The notes under the pieces are model-generated. The model worked only from the letters and a program-made list of their open reading frames with translations, was not told the DNA's origin and did no database searches. A program made the translations under genes and the position numbers. Below are positions 8,202 to 16,626 of a stretch of 64,000 nucleotides of DNA, piece by piece; position 1 is the first letter of the stretch, and every line of letters starts with the position of its first letter. This stretch comes from Asticcacaulis endophyticus (GTDB lineage: Bacteria > Pseudomonadota > Alphaproteobacteria > Caulobacterales > Caulobacteraceae): the NCBI RefSeq assembly GCF_014652575.1, contig NZ_BMZB01000004.1, positions 124,001-188,000 of the forward strand, given 5' to 3'.

Positions 8202-9005
8202 GTGAGCGATATTTTTGAAGAAGCCGAAGAAGGGCTTCGCACGGAAAAATGGACCAGCATCGCTAAAAAGAGCGCGCCCTGGGTGGGCGGTGGTCTGGGA
8301 CTGGCGCTACTGGCCGCCCTCGGTGTCTGGGGCTTTACCCATATGCAATCCAAGGATGCCGCCAAGGCATCTGAGACTTACGCTGCGGGTCTTGAGGCCC
8401 TGCAATCGGGCGATAAGGTTAAGGCCGCTAAGGATTTTGATGAGACCGTCAAGACCGGCGCCGATGCTTATGAGTCCATGGCGTTGACCCAGCTTGCCGC
8501 CATTGCGCTCAGTGACGATAAACCGGCGGATGCTCTGGCCAAGCTTGATGAAGCCGCCAAAGTAACCGGTGATCCGCTGCTGAAAGATCTGGCGTCACTT
8601 AAGGCCGCCTATATCGCCTTTGATGAGAAGGCGACCTTTGCCGATCTTGAAAAGCGCCTGATGCCGCTGACCAAGGACGGGCGTCCCTATCAGGCCCTGG
8701 CCAAGGAAGCGCTGGCCATGGCCAAGATCCAGAATGGCGACCTCAAAGGGGCGCGCGCTGATCTTGAAACCCTGGCGATTACGCTCGGCACCCCTGATGG
8801 TGTTAAGGAACGCGCCCAGCAGGCGGTTCAGGCGATCGATTCCGGTGCGGCCGATCTGGCGCGCAAGATTGTCGCCCTGCCCAAGCCGTCGGATGAGCAA
8901 CTGCGCGAACAGGTCATGAAGCTTCAGGCGATGCAGCAGGCGCAAATGCAAGCCCAGATGCAGGCTCAGGCGGCGGCACAAGGTCAGGCGCCTGCGCCGC
9001 AATAA
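8202..9005 (+). CDS. YfgM-like membrane-anchored TPR protein upstream of bamB
   Basis: A 267-residue protein with a short cytosolic N-terminus, one transmembrane helix at residues about 27-46 (VGGGLGLALLAALGVWGFTH) and a large periplasmic helical domain rich in KA(A/L) repeats of tetratricopeptide type. The C-terminus is a Gln/Ala/Met-rich tail. Placement directly ahead of bamB and der follows the conserved yfgM-bamB-der order; in E. coli YfgM is a SecYEG/PpiD-associated periplasmic chaperone partner. GTG is the start, with GAGGA about nine bases upstream. Function is inferred from context and architecture. Confidence 0.8.
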   Translation: MSDIFEEAEEGLRTEKWTSIAKKSAPWVGGGLGLALLAALGVWGFTHMQSKDAAKASETYAAGLEALQSGDKVKAAKDFDETVKTGADAYESMALTQLAAIALSDDKPADALAKLDEAAKVTGDPLLKDLASLKAAYIAFDEKATFADLEKRLMPLTKDGRPYQALAKEALAMAKIQNGDLKGARADLETLAITLGTPDGVKERAQQAVQAIDSGAADLARKIVALPKPSDEQLREQVMKLQAMQQAQMQAQMQAQAAAQGQAPAPQ

Positions 9006-9055
9006 CGCTACCCGACACACTATAAACTCCAGATACATCCGAGACGGAAACCCCA

Positions 9056-10456
9056 ATGATGCACTCTAAGGCTTACATAAAGACCGCCAGCGTTATGGCT
9101 TTGGCCTTGGCCGTGGGACTTTCCGGCTGCTCGACGATCAGCCGCCTTAATCCCCTCAAAAAGGGTGACGAAGGCCCCGAAGCTGTGGCGACACAGGGTG
9201 AGCGGATTTCTATCGTTGCCTTCGATCAGAAGATGGCACCGTCGGAAAGTCTGGCGGGCATTGATTTTTACGTGCCTGAGCCTAAGACGGTGGCCTCGTG
9301 GCCCAAGGCCGGTGGCCCGGATGGTGTTGAAATTGACCATGTCGATGCCGCTAAAGATTTCAAAGTCGCGTGGACGAAATCGATCGGTGAAAAGTCCAAG
9401 GGCCTGTCGCAGGTTCTGGCGCCGCCGGTATCTGACGGTAAGCTGATCTATGTCATGGACGGCAATGCCCACGTCAGCGCCTTTGACGTCAATTCCGGTG
9501 AGCGGGTATGGGAGCAGAACCTTAACCCTGACATCAAGCGCGATAAAGACGCCTTTGGCGGTGGTCTGGCCCTGAATGGCGATAAGCTGTTTGTGACGTC
9601 CGGCTATCGTCTGGTGGTCGCCCTGAATGCCCAGACAGGCGCGCGCGAGTGGGAAAAGACGCTGGATTCGCCCGCGCATGCCGCCCCTATCTATAATGCC
9701 AAATATGTGTTTGTGACCGATGTCGACAACCAGTTGATGGCGTTCGATGTCACAACTGGCGATCCAATGTGGACCTATCAGGCCATTGTGGAACCCGCCC
9801 GTATTCTGAAATCGTCCTCTCCGGTGATCGGTGGCAATGTGCTCTATGCCCCGTTTTCGTCGGGGGAATTGATTGCGCTGGACACCAATACCGGCAGTCC
9901 GGTGTGGCAGCAGGTTCTGGCCCGTACCAGCCGCACCAACGCTCTATCTGAAATCCGCGATATTTCCGGTCATCCGGTGATCTATCGCAACGAAGTGTTC
10001 GCGGCCTCCCATTCGGGCGTGTTTGCCGCCATGGATCTTAAAACTGGTCAGCCACGCTGGACCGTCAATGCCGACAGCATAAACACGCCTTTGCCCGCCG
10101 GTGATGTGGTTTATCTGGCGACCGTTCAGGGTGAACTGATGGCTGTCAACCGCGATTCCGGTCAGGTGTACTGGCTGGCCGACCTCAATGAAGGCGAACC
10201 CAAGACCAAGAAAAGCTTCTTTGGTCTGGGTAAAGAAAAGAAAATCGGTATTCGCACCGTTTGGACCGGGCCTATTTTGGCGTCCGGGCGTCTGATACTG
10301 GTCAATTCTGAAGGTAAGGCTGTGGCGTTTGATCCCAAAACCGGCAAGAAAACCGAAGAGCTTAAGATCGAAGGCGCGGCCTTCATCGCGCCGATCCCGG
10401 TCGGCGATAAGTTGTTCGTTGTCACCAATGATGCCAAGCTAGTCGCGATACAGTAA
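9056..10456 (+). CDS. bamB: Outer-membrane protein assembly lipoprotein BamB (PQQ-like beta-propeller)
   Basis: Periplasm-facing lipoprotein of the BAM complex, which assists folding of beta-barrel proteins with BamA. A type II signal peptide ends in the lipobox LSGC with the lipidated Cys at residue 25. The rest is an eight-bladed PQQ propeller, shown by repeated AFDxxTGxxxW-type motifs (SAFDVNSGERVWE, VALNAQTGAREWE, MAFDVTTGDPMW, IALDTNTGSPVWQ, AMDLKTGQPRW, MAVNRDSGQVYW, VAFDPKTGKKTEE). The length of 466 is slightly longer than enterobacterial BamB. It follows the YfgM-like gene by 50 bp and precedes der by 39 bp. Confidence 0.92.
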   Translation: MMHSKAYIKTASVMALALAVGLSGCSTISRLNPLKKGDEGPEAVATQGERISIVAFDQKMAPSESLAGIDFYVPEPKTVASWPKAGGPDGVEIDHVDAAKDFKVAWTKSIGEKSKGLSQVLAPPVSDGKLIYVMDGNAHVSAFDVNSGERVWEQNLNPDIKRDKDAFGGGLALNGDKLFVTSGYRLVVALNAQTGAREWEKTLDSPAHAAPIYNAKYVFVTDVDNQLMAFDVTTGDPMWTYQAIVEPARILKSSSPVIGGNVLYAPFSSGELIALDTNTGSPVWQQVLARTSRTNALSEIRDISGHPVIYRNEVFAASHSGVFAAMDLKTGQPRWTVNADSINTPLPAGDVVYLATVQGELMAVNRDSGQVYWLADLNEGEPKTKKSFFGLGKEKKIGIRTVWTGPILASGRLILVNSEGKAVAFDPKTGKKTEELKIEGAAFIAPIPVGDKLFVVTNDAKLVAIQ

Positions 10457-10469
10457 ATACTGGCATTTA

Positions 10470-10495
10470 GGCCCGTCTGTCTGTAAAGACGGGCC
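10470..10495 (+). promoter_or_regulatory. Hairpin abutting the der start codon
   Basis: GGCCCGTCT (10470-10478) and AGACGGGCC (10487-10495) form a perfect 9-bp stem with an 8-base loop; the last paired base is immediately before the ATG of der. The only purine-rich stretch that could serve as a ribosome binding site lies in the 3' arm, so folding would mask initiation. There is no T-tract, so it is not an intrinsic terminator. Confidence 0.5.
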
Positions 10496-12118
10496 ATGAC
10501 ACTTAAAATTGCTATTGTCGGACGTCCGAACGTCGGCAAATCCACCCTGTTTAACCGTTTGGCGGGCAAGAAACTGGCGATCGTTGACGATCAGCCGGGG
10601 GTTACCCGTGACCGCCGCTATGCCACCGGCCGCATCGGCGATATCGACCTGATGCTGATTGATACGGCCGGCTTTGAATATGCCGACGATGAATCCTTAG
10701 AATCGCGTATGCGCCAGCAGACCGAAAAGGCGCTGGACGAAGCCGATGTTGCCCTGTTCATGGTCGATGCCCGCGACGGGGTTTTGCCGCTCGATAAGAT
10801 TTTCGCAGACCTGTTGCGCCACCGCGATGTGCCCGTGCTGTTGATCGCCAATAAGGCCGAAGGCCACGGGGCGCAGGCTCTGGCCGAAGAGGCCTATTCG
10901 CTGGGCTTTGGCGAGCCCCTGCACCTGTCGGCTGAGCACGGCGAGGGCATTTCCGACCTTTATGAGTCGATCGAGAAATACCGCCAGCTTATCGAGGGCG
11001 ATCACGTCGAGGGCGATGACGACGGTGAAGATGATGAGACCAAACCGATCCGCATCGCCATCATTGGCCGACCTAATGCCGGTAAATCGACCCTGATCAA
11101 TAAAATGCTGGGCGAAGATCGCCTACTGACCGGGCCGGAGGCCGGGATTACCCGCGATTCGATTTCGGTCGACTGGGAATATGAAGGCCGCCAGATCCGT
11201 CTGGTCGATACCGCCGGTCTGCGTCGCAAAGCCCGCGTGCAGGAAAAGCTGGAGAAGCTGTCGACCGCCGACACCATCCGCGCCATTACCTTTGCCGAGG
11301 TCGTGGTGCTGGTCATGGATCACGCCAACGCCTTTGAAACTCAGGATTTGCAGATTGCCGATCTTGTGGAACGCGAAGGCCGCGCCCTGATTTACGTCAT
11401 CTCCAAGTGGGATACGGTCGAGGAGCCGCAGGCCAAGCTCAAAGAGATCATGGACGAGTCCGACCGCATCCTGCCGCAGCTTAAAGGCACGCAGATTGTC
11501 GCCCTGTCGGGGGCAACAGGACGCGGGATCGAGCGGTTGATGCCGACCATCCTTAAGACCTATCGCAACTGGTCGGCCAAGGTAAAGACGCGCGACCTTA
11601 ATGACTGGCTGGCTTTGGCGATTCAGAGGCATCCGCCCCCCGCCGTCGACGGCAAGCGCATCCGCCCGAAATATATGGCCCAAACCAAAGGCCGCCCGCC
11701 GACCTTTGTTTTGTTTGCCTCACGCGCCTATGCCATGCCCGCGCACTATCAGCGCTATCTTATCAATAGTTTGCGCGAATCTTTTGATATGCCGGGTGTG
11801 CCCATTCGACTGACGGTTAAGGCCAATTCCAGCGTCAACCCCTATGACGACAGCAGTGGTGCGACCGGCACCAGCGGTCCGGCACGGGCGCGCGCCAAGT
11901 CTAAGGTGAAAAAACCGGGCGAGAAACCCGCACACCCCAACCGCGTCAAGCAAAAGCCCAAGGGCACCATCGTGGCCCCCAAGGTAAAAGCCAAGCCGCG
12001 CACCGAAGCCGCCAAGCTGAAAACCTTTAAGGCCAAGGCGGCAGGCCCCAGCACCAAGCCGGGGGCCGCAGGTCCGGGGGGGCGTTCAGGCAAACCCGCC
12101 GGACGGGGTAAGCGCTAG
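10496..12118 (+). CDS. der: Ribosome-assembly GTPase Der (EngA), with long basic C-terminal tail
   Basis: Tandem-G-domain GTPase required for maturation of the 50S subunit. The first domain has GRPNVGKST (residues 8-16), DTAGF and NKAEG. The second has GRPNAGKST (about 191-199), DTAGLRRKARV and SKWDTV. A KH-like domain follows (residues about 365-450), including PPAVDGKRIRPKYMAQ and LFASRAYAMPAHYQRYLINSLR. Residues about 455-540 form an extra Lys/Ala/Pro-rich tail, longer than in most Der proteins and probably RNA- or ribosome-binding. The TAG stop codon is the first three bases of the palindromic element at 12116-12196. Confidence 0.96.
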   Translation: MTLKIAIVGRPNVGKSTLFNRLAGKKLAIVDDQPGVTRDRRYATGRIGDIDLMLIDTAGFEYADDESLESRMRQQTEKALDEADVALFMVDARDGVLPLDKIFADLLRHRDVPVLLIANKAEGHGAQALAEEAYSLGFGEPLHLSAEHGEGISDLYESIEKYRQLIEGDHVEGDDDGEDDETKPIRIAIIGRPNAGKSTLINKMLGEDRLLTGPEAGITRDSISVDWEYEGRQIRLVDTAGLRRKARVQEKLEKLSTADTIRAITFAEVVVLVMDHANAFETQDLQIADLVEREGRALIYVISKWDTVEEPQAKLKEIMDESDRILPQLKGTQIVALSGATGRGIERLMPTILKTYRNWSAKVKTRDLNDWLALAIQRHPPPAVDGKRIRPKYMAQTKGRPPTFVLFASRAYAMPAHYQRYLINSLRESFDMPGVPIRLTVKANSSVNPYDDSSGATGTSGPARARAKSKVKKPGEKPAHPNRVKQKPKGTIVAPKVKAKPRTEAAKLKTFKAKAAGPSTKPGAAGPGGRSGKPAGRGKR

Positions 12119-12196
12119 AGCAAATTTGCTCTAAATTTTTGTGTTGTCGCTCTTTCTGATCCATCAAATGATCTCATTTGATGGGAAAACGCTCTA
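12116..12196. repeat. 81-bp composite palindromic element bounded by the stop codons of der and lat
   Basis: The left end is a perfect 18-bp palindrome TAGAGCAAATTTGCTCTA (12116-12133). The middle holds 11-bp inverted arms at 12161-12171 and 12174-12184 (CCATCAAATGA and its complement). The right end is GCTCTA (12191-12196), complementary to the left-end TAGAGC. Both convergent genes stop on the TAG supplied by these ends. It probably serves as a bidirectional terminator and resembles dispersed intergenic palindromes with TAGAGC ends seen in alphaproteobacteria (from memory, not searched). Confidence 0.7.
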
Positions 12197-13564
12197 TACT
12201 CTGACGGCCGCCTCAGTCGTGACCGCCTGGCTGAGGCGGATCAGAAGTTGCTCTAACGTCCCGATCAACTGATCCATATCAGCCAGGGTGACATCAAGCG
12301 GTGGGCGCAGGCGAATGGAATCCGTGCCGGCGCCCAGCAGCAGCAGGTCTTCCTGCTCAAGCGCCATATCGACCAGTTGGCCTTTGTGGGCGGGGGTGCA
12401 CAGGCTAAAACCCTGATAAAGGCCAAGGCCGCGCACATTGCCGATCAGGCGAGGATACTGCGCGACCAGCCCCTGTAGGCCCGCGATGAGATACTCGGTT
12501 TTGGCGGGCACAGCAGCCAGCAACCCTTCGTCCTCAACGATTTTCCATTCCTGAACAAAGCGGACCATGTCGGTCAGGCTGCCGCCCCAGGTCGAATCGA
12601 GGACGCCAATATCATCCATCGGATTGAGCATGTAGACCGCGCCATTGCCGAATTTTTTAGCCACCGCAATGGCTTGGGGCGGATAGGGGACATCGAACTG
12701 ATCGATGGCAAATACGGTGCCGGTCTGGCCACCGGCGGTTTGCACTTCGTCCAGCCCCCAGCAGATGTCGTAACGCTGACACAGACGCGACAGTTCACGA
12801 TAAAAATAGGGCAGGGCCATGCGATGTCCGCCCGCACCTTGCAGCGGCTCCATGATGACGCCCGCAATGTCATCGCCGTATGCCTGCATCAGATATTCGA
12901 GGTTGGCGAGGCAGTCTTCGGCGATTTTCAGGTTTTCGTCTTCGCTGCGGCGTTCATCATATTCCGGAAAGGGCACCTGAAGATTGCCAGGAATGATGCC
13001 GCGATAGTCGCGCGTGGCCACCGGATCGTGGCTGAGATTGGTGATATTGAGCGCGTAAACCGTGCGACCGTGAAAGGCCTGCTCGAAATAAATAAAGCGG
13101 TGAACCCCTTTGGCACTCTTCTTTTTTTGGTGCAGGTTGATGAAGTATTTCATCATGTTTTCAACGGCTTCAGCGCCGGAGTTCACGGCATATACCTCGA
13201 CGCGTTCGCCCTCCATGCAGATCGGGTGCAGCCGGTGTAGCAGGCGGTAATAACTCAAACACTCCGGCGTCAGAAAGTCAGGGTTCGCCATCTTATTATT
13301 GGCCGCGGCCACAAGGTCAGCGACATATTCCGGCTCATAAAGGCGGGGATGATTATAACCGAGCAGACGTGATCCGTAGAGCCCGCTCCAGTCGGTGATC
13401 GTGCCGCCATCGACGGTCGCAAGCTTAAGCCCGCGTGAGGCCTTGATATCGACGCAAAACGGAAAGGGTTCGGCGATGACGTAGCGACCCAGCTCATCAA
13501 GCATGGCCGCACTGGCGGGTTTAGGATAGGTGCTCATATCCCAAATGTGCGCCGAAAAAATCAT
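12194..13564 (-). CDS. lat: L-lysine 6-aminotransferase (class III, PLP-dependent)
   Basis: Transfers the epsilon-amino group of lysine to 2-oxoglutarate, giving 2-aminoadipate semialdehyde, a lysine-degradation step. This is a class III aminotransferase of 456 residues. The PLP site is shown by GAEAVENMMK, FHGRT, the LDEVQTAGGQTGT segment (Asp near 267) and the AKKFGNGA lysine near 305. STWGGSLTDMVR and GTDSIRLRPPL near the C-terminus match lysine 6-aminotransferases rather than ornithine or acetylornithine enzymes. The start is uncertain: Met10 (13537, MSTYPKP) is an equally likely initiator, with GGGA just upstream. No partner semialdehyde dehydrogenase is adjacent. The stop codon comes from the palindromic element downstream. 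Confidence 0.85.
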   Translation of the reverse strand: MIFSAHIWDMSTYPKPASAAMLDELGRYVIAEPFPFCVDIKASRGLKLATVDGGTITDWSGLYGSRLLGYNHPRLYEPEYVADLVAAANNKMANPDFLTPECLSYYRLLHRLHPICMEGERVEVYAVNSGAEAVENMMKYFINLHQKKKSAKGVHRFIYFEQAFHGRTVYALNITNLSHDPVATRDYRGIIPGNLQVPFPEYDERRSEDENLKIAEDCLANLEYLMQAYGDDIAGVIMEPLQGAGGHRMALPYFYRELSRLCQRYDICWGLDEVQTAGGQTGTVFAIDQFDVPYPPQAIAVAKKFGNGAVYMLNPMDDIGVLDSTWGGSLTDMVRFVQEWKIVEDEGLLAAVPAKTEYLIAGLQGLVAQYPRLIGNVRGLGLYQGFSLCTPAHKGQLVDMALEQEDLLLLGAGTDSIRLRPPLDVTLADMDQLIGTLEQLLIRLSQAVTTEAAVRV

Positions 13565-13618
13565 TTTGAAAATAAAAATTTACAAAATGATGGCAATTTA
13601 TGACAAATTGATTGCGGT

Positions 13619-14362
13619 TTAGTGCTTAATTTGCGCCCATTCACGGAAATGGATCGTATCCAGCGTCGGCACTTTAGCCGGGTCAGCCAGTTCCAGAATC
13701 AACGGCACAATTTCTTCCGGTGCGGGCAGGGTGTTTGGGTCTTCGCCTGGATAGGCCTCGGCGCGCATACGCGTGCGCATAGCACCGGGGTTGACGATGG
13801 CCGGGCGAATATTGGTGATCTCTAACTCATCGGCCCAGGTGCGCACCAGCGCCTCAAGCGCGGCCTTCGAGGCCGCATAAGGCCCCCAGAAGGCGCGCGG
13901 TTTGGTGGCCACGCCGGAGGTGAAGAATATGCCGCGTGCCGCTTCGGACAAACGCATCATCGGTTCCAGCGCCCCGATCAGCCGGTGTGTCGCCCCCAGA
14001 TTAAGTGCTATCAGGCGGCTGAAGTCTTTGGGCTCATAGTGCGAAACGGGACTAAGTGTGCCCAGAGTCGCCGCCGCATGGACAAAGACATCAATCTTAG
14101 CAAAGCGTTGCGCCAGGGCGTTCGACAGTCGGGTTAAGGCGGCCCCGTCAATCAGATCAAACGGGATCAGGGTCGCATGCTGACCGGTGGCCTGAAAAAT
14201 CTCGTCGTCAAGTTCCTCAAGCGCGCCCTGAGTGCGGGCGCAGGCGATGACGTGCGCGCCTGCCTTGGCCAGACCCAGCGCACTGGCACGGCCAATGCCG
14301 CGTGAAGCGCCCGTGACAAGGGCCACGCGCCCGTGCTGAGGGCCGACAGGGGACGTCTGCAT
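13619..14362 (-). CDS. SDR-family NAD(P)-dependent oxidoreductase
   Basis: A 247-residue classical short-chain dehydrogenase/reductase. The Rossmann motif TGASRGIG is at residues 17-24, the structural NAG is replaced by HAAA, and the catalytic YAASK lies near residue 160. A C-terminal segment (NPGAMRTRMRAEAYPGEDP) is typical of the family. The Arg in TGASRGIG and the CART segment after strand 2 suggest a preference for NADPH (inference). The gene starts 12 bp after the purF stop codon, with AGGA upstream, so it is probably co-transcribed with purF. The substrate is unknown and nothing ties it to purine synthesis. Confidence 0.9.
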   Translation of the reverse strand: MQTSPVGPQHGRVALVTGASRGIGRASALGLAKAGAHVIACARTQGALEELDDEIFQATGQHATLIPFDLIDGAALTRLSNALAQRFAKIDVFVHAAATLGTLSPVSHYEPKDFSRLIALNLGATHRLIGALEPMMRLSEAARGIFFTSGVATKPRAFWGPYAASKAALEALVRTWADELEITNIRPAIVNPGAMRTRMRAEAYPGEDPNTLPAPEEIVPLILELADPAKVPTLDTIHFREWAQIKH

Positions 14363-14374
14363 TTTTTGATTTTC

Positions 14375-15895
14375 CTAGACGTTGACCAGAAGCGACAACT
14401 GGCCGTTGCCTTCTTTTTCATTCACAGCGTCTTCCTTATCGGTCAGACGGGTCGGATAATCGCCGGTGAAATAGTGGTCGGTATATTGCGGTGTGTCGGG
14501 GTTGCGGCCATTGTGCCCCATTGCCTTGTAGAGACCATCGACCGACAGGAAGCCAAGTGAATCGCACTCCAGCTTCTTGCGCATCTCTTCCATCGTGTGG
14601 GTCGCGGCCATCAGCTTATCACGATCCGGCATGTCGATACCGTAATAGTCAGGCCACATGATCGGCGGGGAGGCCGAGCGCAGGTGGACTTCCTTAGCGC
14701 CAGCGGCACGAACCATGCGCACAATTTTGACCGAAGTGGTGCCGCGCACGATCGAGTCGTCGATCAGGATGACGCGCTTACCTTCCAGCACAACCCTGTT
14801 GGGGGAGTGCTTTTTACGAACGCCCAGATCGCGGATGTTCTGGGTCGGCTGGATAAAGGTACGGCCAACATAGTGATTGCGGATGATGCCCAATTCAAAC
14901 GGCAGGCCGGACTGCTCGGCAAACCCAAGCGCGGCGGGCACGCCGGAATCGGGCACAGGCACAATAATATCGGCATCGGCGGCATGTTCGATCGCCAGTT
15001 GCCGGCCCATGGCCTTACGCACTTCGTAGATGGATTTGCCGTTCACAACCGAGTCGGGGCGGGCAAAATAAACATATTCAAACAGGCACGGACGGGCGGC
15101 TTTGCGTTCAAACGGCTTAAAAGATTTCAGGCCGTCCTGGTCGATTTGCACGACTTCGCCGTGTTCGACATCGCGCACGAAGGTGGCCCCGATCATATCG
15201 AGCGCGCAGGTTTCTGACGCCAGTACATAGGCATTACCGAGGCGGCCGATCACCAGTGGACGGATGCCGAGCGGATCGCGCGCGCCGATCATCATCGTCC
15301 GTGTCAGCGCCACCAGCGCAAATCCGCCTTCGATATGACTCATGGTCTCGATGAAGCGGTCCATGATCTTGATGCCGCGTGAACGGGCGATCAGATGCAG
15401 AATAACCTCAGAGTCGGAAGTCGACTGGAAAATGGAGCCGCCCGCGACCAGTTTGGTGCGCAGGTGCATGAAGTTGGTCAGATTGCCGTTATGGGCAATA
15501 GCAATGCCGCCGGTGTCGAGATCGGCAAACATCGGCTGGACGTTGCGGATAAAGGCGCCGCCCGCGGTCGAATAGCGGGTGTGGCCGATGGCGGCGTTAC
15601 CCTGAAGGCGCTGGGTCAGATCCGGGCCGGTGAACACATCACCAACCAGACCGTGGGAGCGTTCGGTGTAAAAGCGCTTACCGTCGCAGGAGGCGATGCC
15701 GCAGGCTTCCTGACCGCGGTGTTGCAGGGCGTGCAGCCCCAGCACGGTCACCGCACTGGCGTCTTCCATGCCGTAGATACCAAAAACGCCGCACTCAAGG
15801 CGCGGCGTGTCATCGTCTGGATCGCGTTCCACCCAATTATCAACTTCATGATAAGTGTGCTTCGGACCGGTGGGGCGCATATGGGGGCTCTGCAT
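14375..15895 (-). CDS. purF: Amidophosphoribosyltransferase (first step of purine synthesis)
   Basis: Converts PRPP and glutamine to phosphoribosylamine. It has an Ntn glutaminase domain with the nucleophile Cys at residue 35 (LECGVFG), so a 34-residue propeptide must be removed, followed by HRGQEACGI and GHTRYST. The phosphoribosyltransferase domain carries the PRPP loop VILIDDSIVRGTTS near residue 375. Of the four cysteines that bind the 4Fe-4S cluster in the Bacillus enzyme, only the first (RPCLFEY) is kept: the second position reads DYYGID and the C-terminal CxxC pair is absent. The enzyme is therefore expected to lack the cluster. Regulation of transcription is not evident. Confidence 0.96.
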   Translation of the reverse strand: MQSPHMRPTGPKHTYHEVDNWVERDPDDDTPRLECGVFGIYGMEDASAVTVLGLHALQHRGQEACGIASCDGKRFYTERSHGLVGDVFTGPDLTQRLQGNAAIGHTRYSTAGGAFIRNVQPMFADLDTGGIAIAHNGNLTNFMHLRTKLVAGGSIFQSTSDSEVILHLIARSRGIKIMDRFIETMSHIEGGFALVALTRTMMIGARDPLGIRPLVIGRLGNAYVLASETCALDMIGATFVRDVEHGEVVQIDQDGLKSFKPFERKAARPCLFEYVYFARPDSVVNGKSIYEVRKAMGRQLAIEHAADADIIVPVPDSGVPAALGFAEQSGLPFELGIIRNHYVGRTFIQPTQNIRDLGVRKKHSPNRVVLEGKRVILIDDSIVRGTTSVKIVRMVRAAGAKEVHLRSASPPIMWPDYYGIDMPDRDKLMAATHTMEEMRKKLECDSLGFLSVDGLYKAMGHNGRNPDTPQYTDHYFTGDYPTRLTDKEDAVNEKEGNGQLSLLVNV

Positions 15896-16006
15896 TAAGG
15901 TTACGCGAAAAGGCCAGACATCACTATAAGACCTTATGATTTACGATGGGTTTAGTCGTTAAACCTTGCCCATATATAGTTGGCGCGCCCTGAACTTAAA
16001 GAGGCG

Positions 16007-16525
16007 TCAGCTAGTCGAATCTTCCACAGATGGCGCCACCTGATCCGCAAACACCGCCAATTTTGGGGCCACGGCTTGCAGGGTTTTGGCGGCCGTAACG
16101 CCCAAGGGATAAACCTTGGCCTCGGTGAACCATTCTGCACGGCTCCCAATAGGGAAGATGGCGGCAAAAAGCAAATGGAATACACCTAAAAACACCAGTG
16201 CACGGAGGATTCCGAAGCCAAAGCCCAAGGCGCGGTCAACATAATCCAGCGCCTTTTGTTTATGCATCTTTTCCGACAGGTTGTTCCCGAACATGCGGAT
16301 GCTGAGATATATAATCACGAAGATGATGCCGAACGCGATGAAGGCGGTCATGTTCTTAAGATTAAATACGTCTTTCAGCCACGGCATGATCCAGATCGCA
16401 ATCAGAAATGAGGCGATGAACGACACCAGCGTGACCAGTTCGCGCGTACCCCCGCGCATCAGGCCGACAATAACGGAAAACAGCAAGACGCCCAGAAAGA
16501 TCAGGTCATACAAGGTCATGGTCAT
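16007..16525 (-). CDS. cvpA: CvpA family inner-membrane protein
   Basis: A 172-residue membrane protein. It starts LYDLIFLGVLLFSVIVGLMRGGTRELV, the hallmark N-terminal helix and GxxRG turn of the CvpA/colicin V production family, and has four hydrophobic helices (residues about 5-22, 30-48, 62-80 and 105-125). The C-terminal 45 residues are soluble. CvpA genes are commonly near purF, as here. The role in envelope homeostasis is known only in outline. ATG at 16525 or the Met two codons later can initiate. Confidence 0.9.
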   Translation of the reverse strand: MTMTLYDLIFLGVLLFSVIVGLMRGGTRELVTLVSFIASFLIAIWIMPWLKDVFNLKNMTAFIAFGIIFVIIYLSIRMFGNNLSEKMHKQKALDYVDRALGFGFGILRALVFLGVFHLLFAAIFPIGSRAEWFTEAKVYPLGVTAAKTLQAVAPKLAVFADQVAPSVEDSTS

Positions 16526-16626
16526 TTTCCCTCAGCTAAGAGGGCCCCCGCAGAAATGGCCGGATGTGTATTTCTGGCGGCACCATACATTAACCTTAAC
16601 CGGTGCGCCAGAGGTCAATAAGCGTC

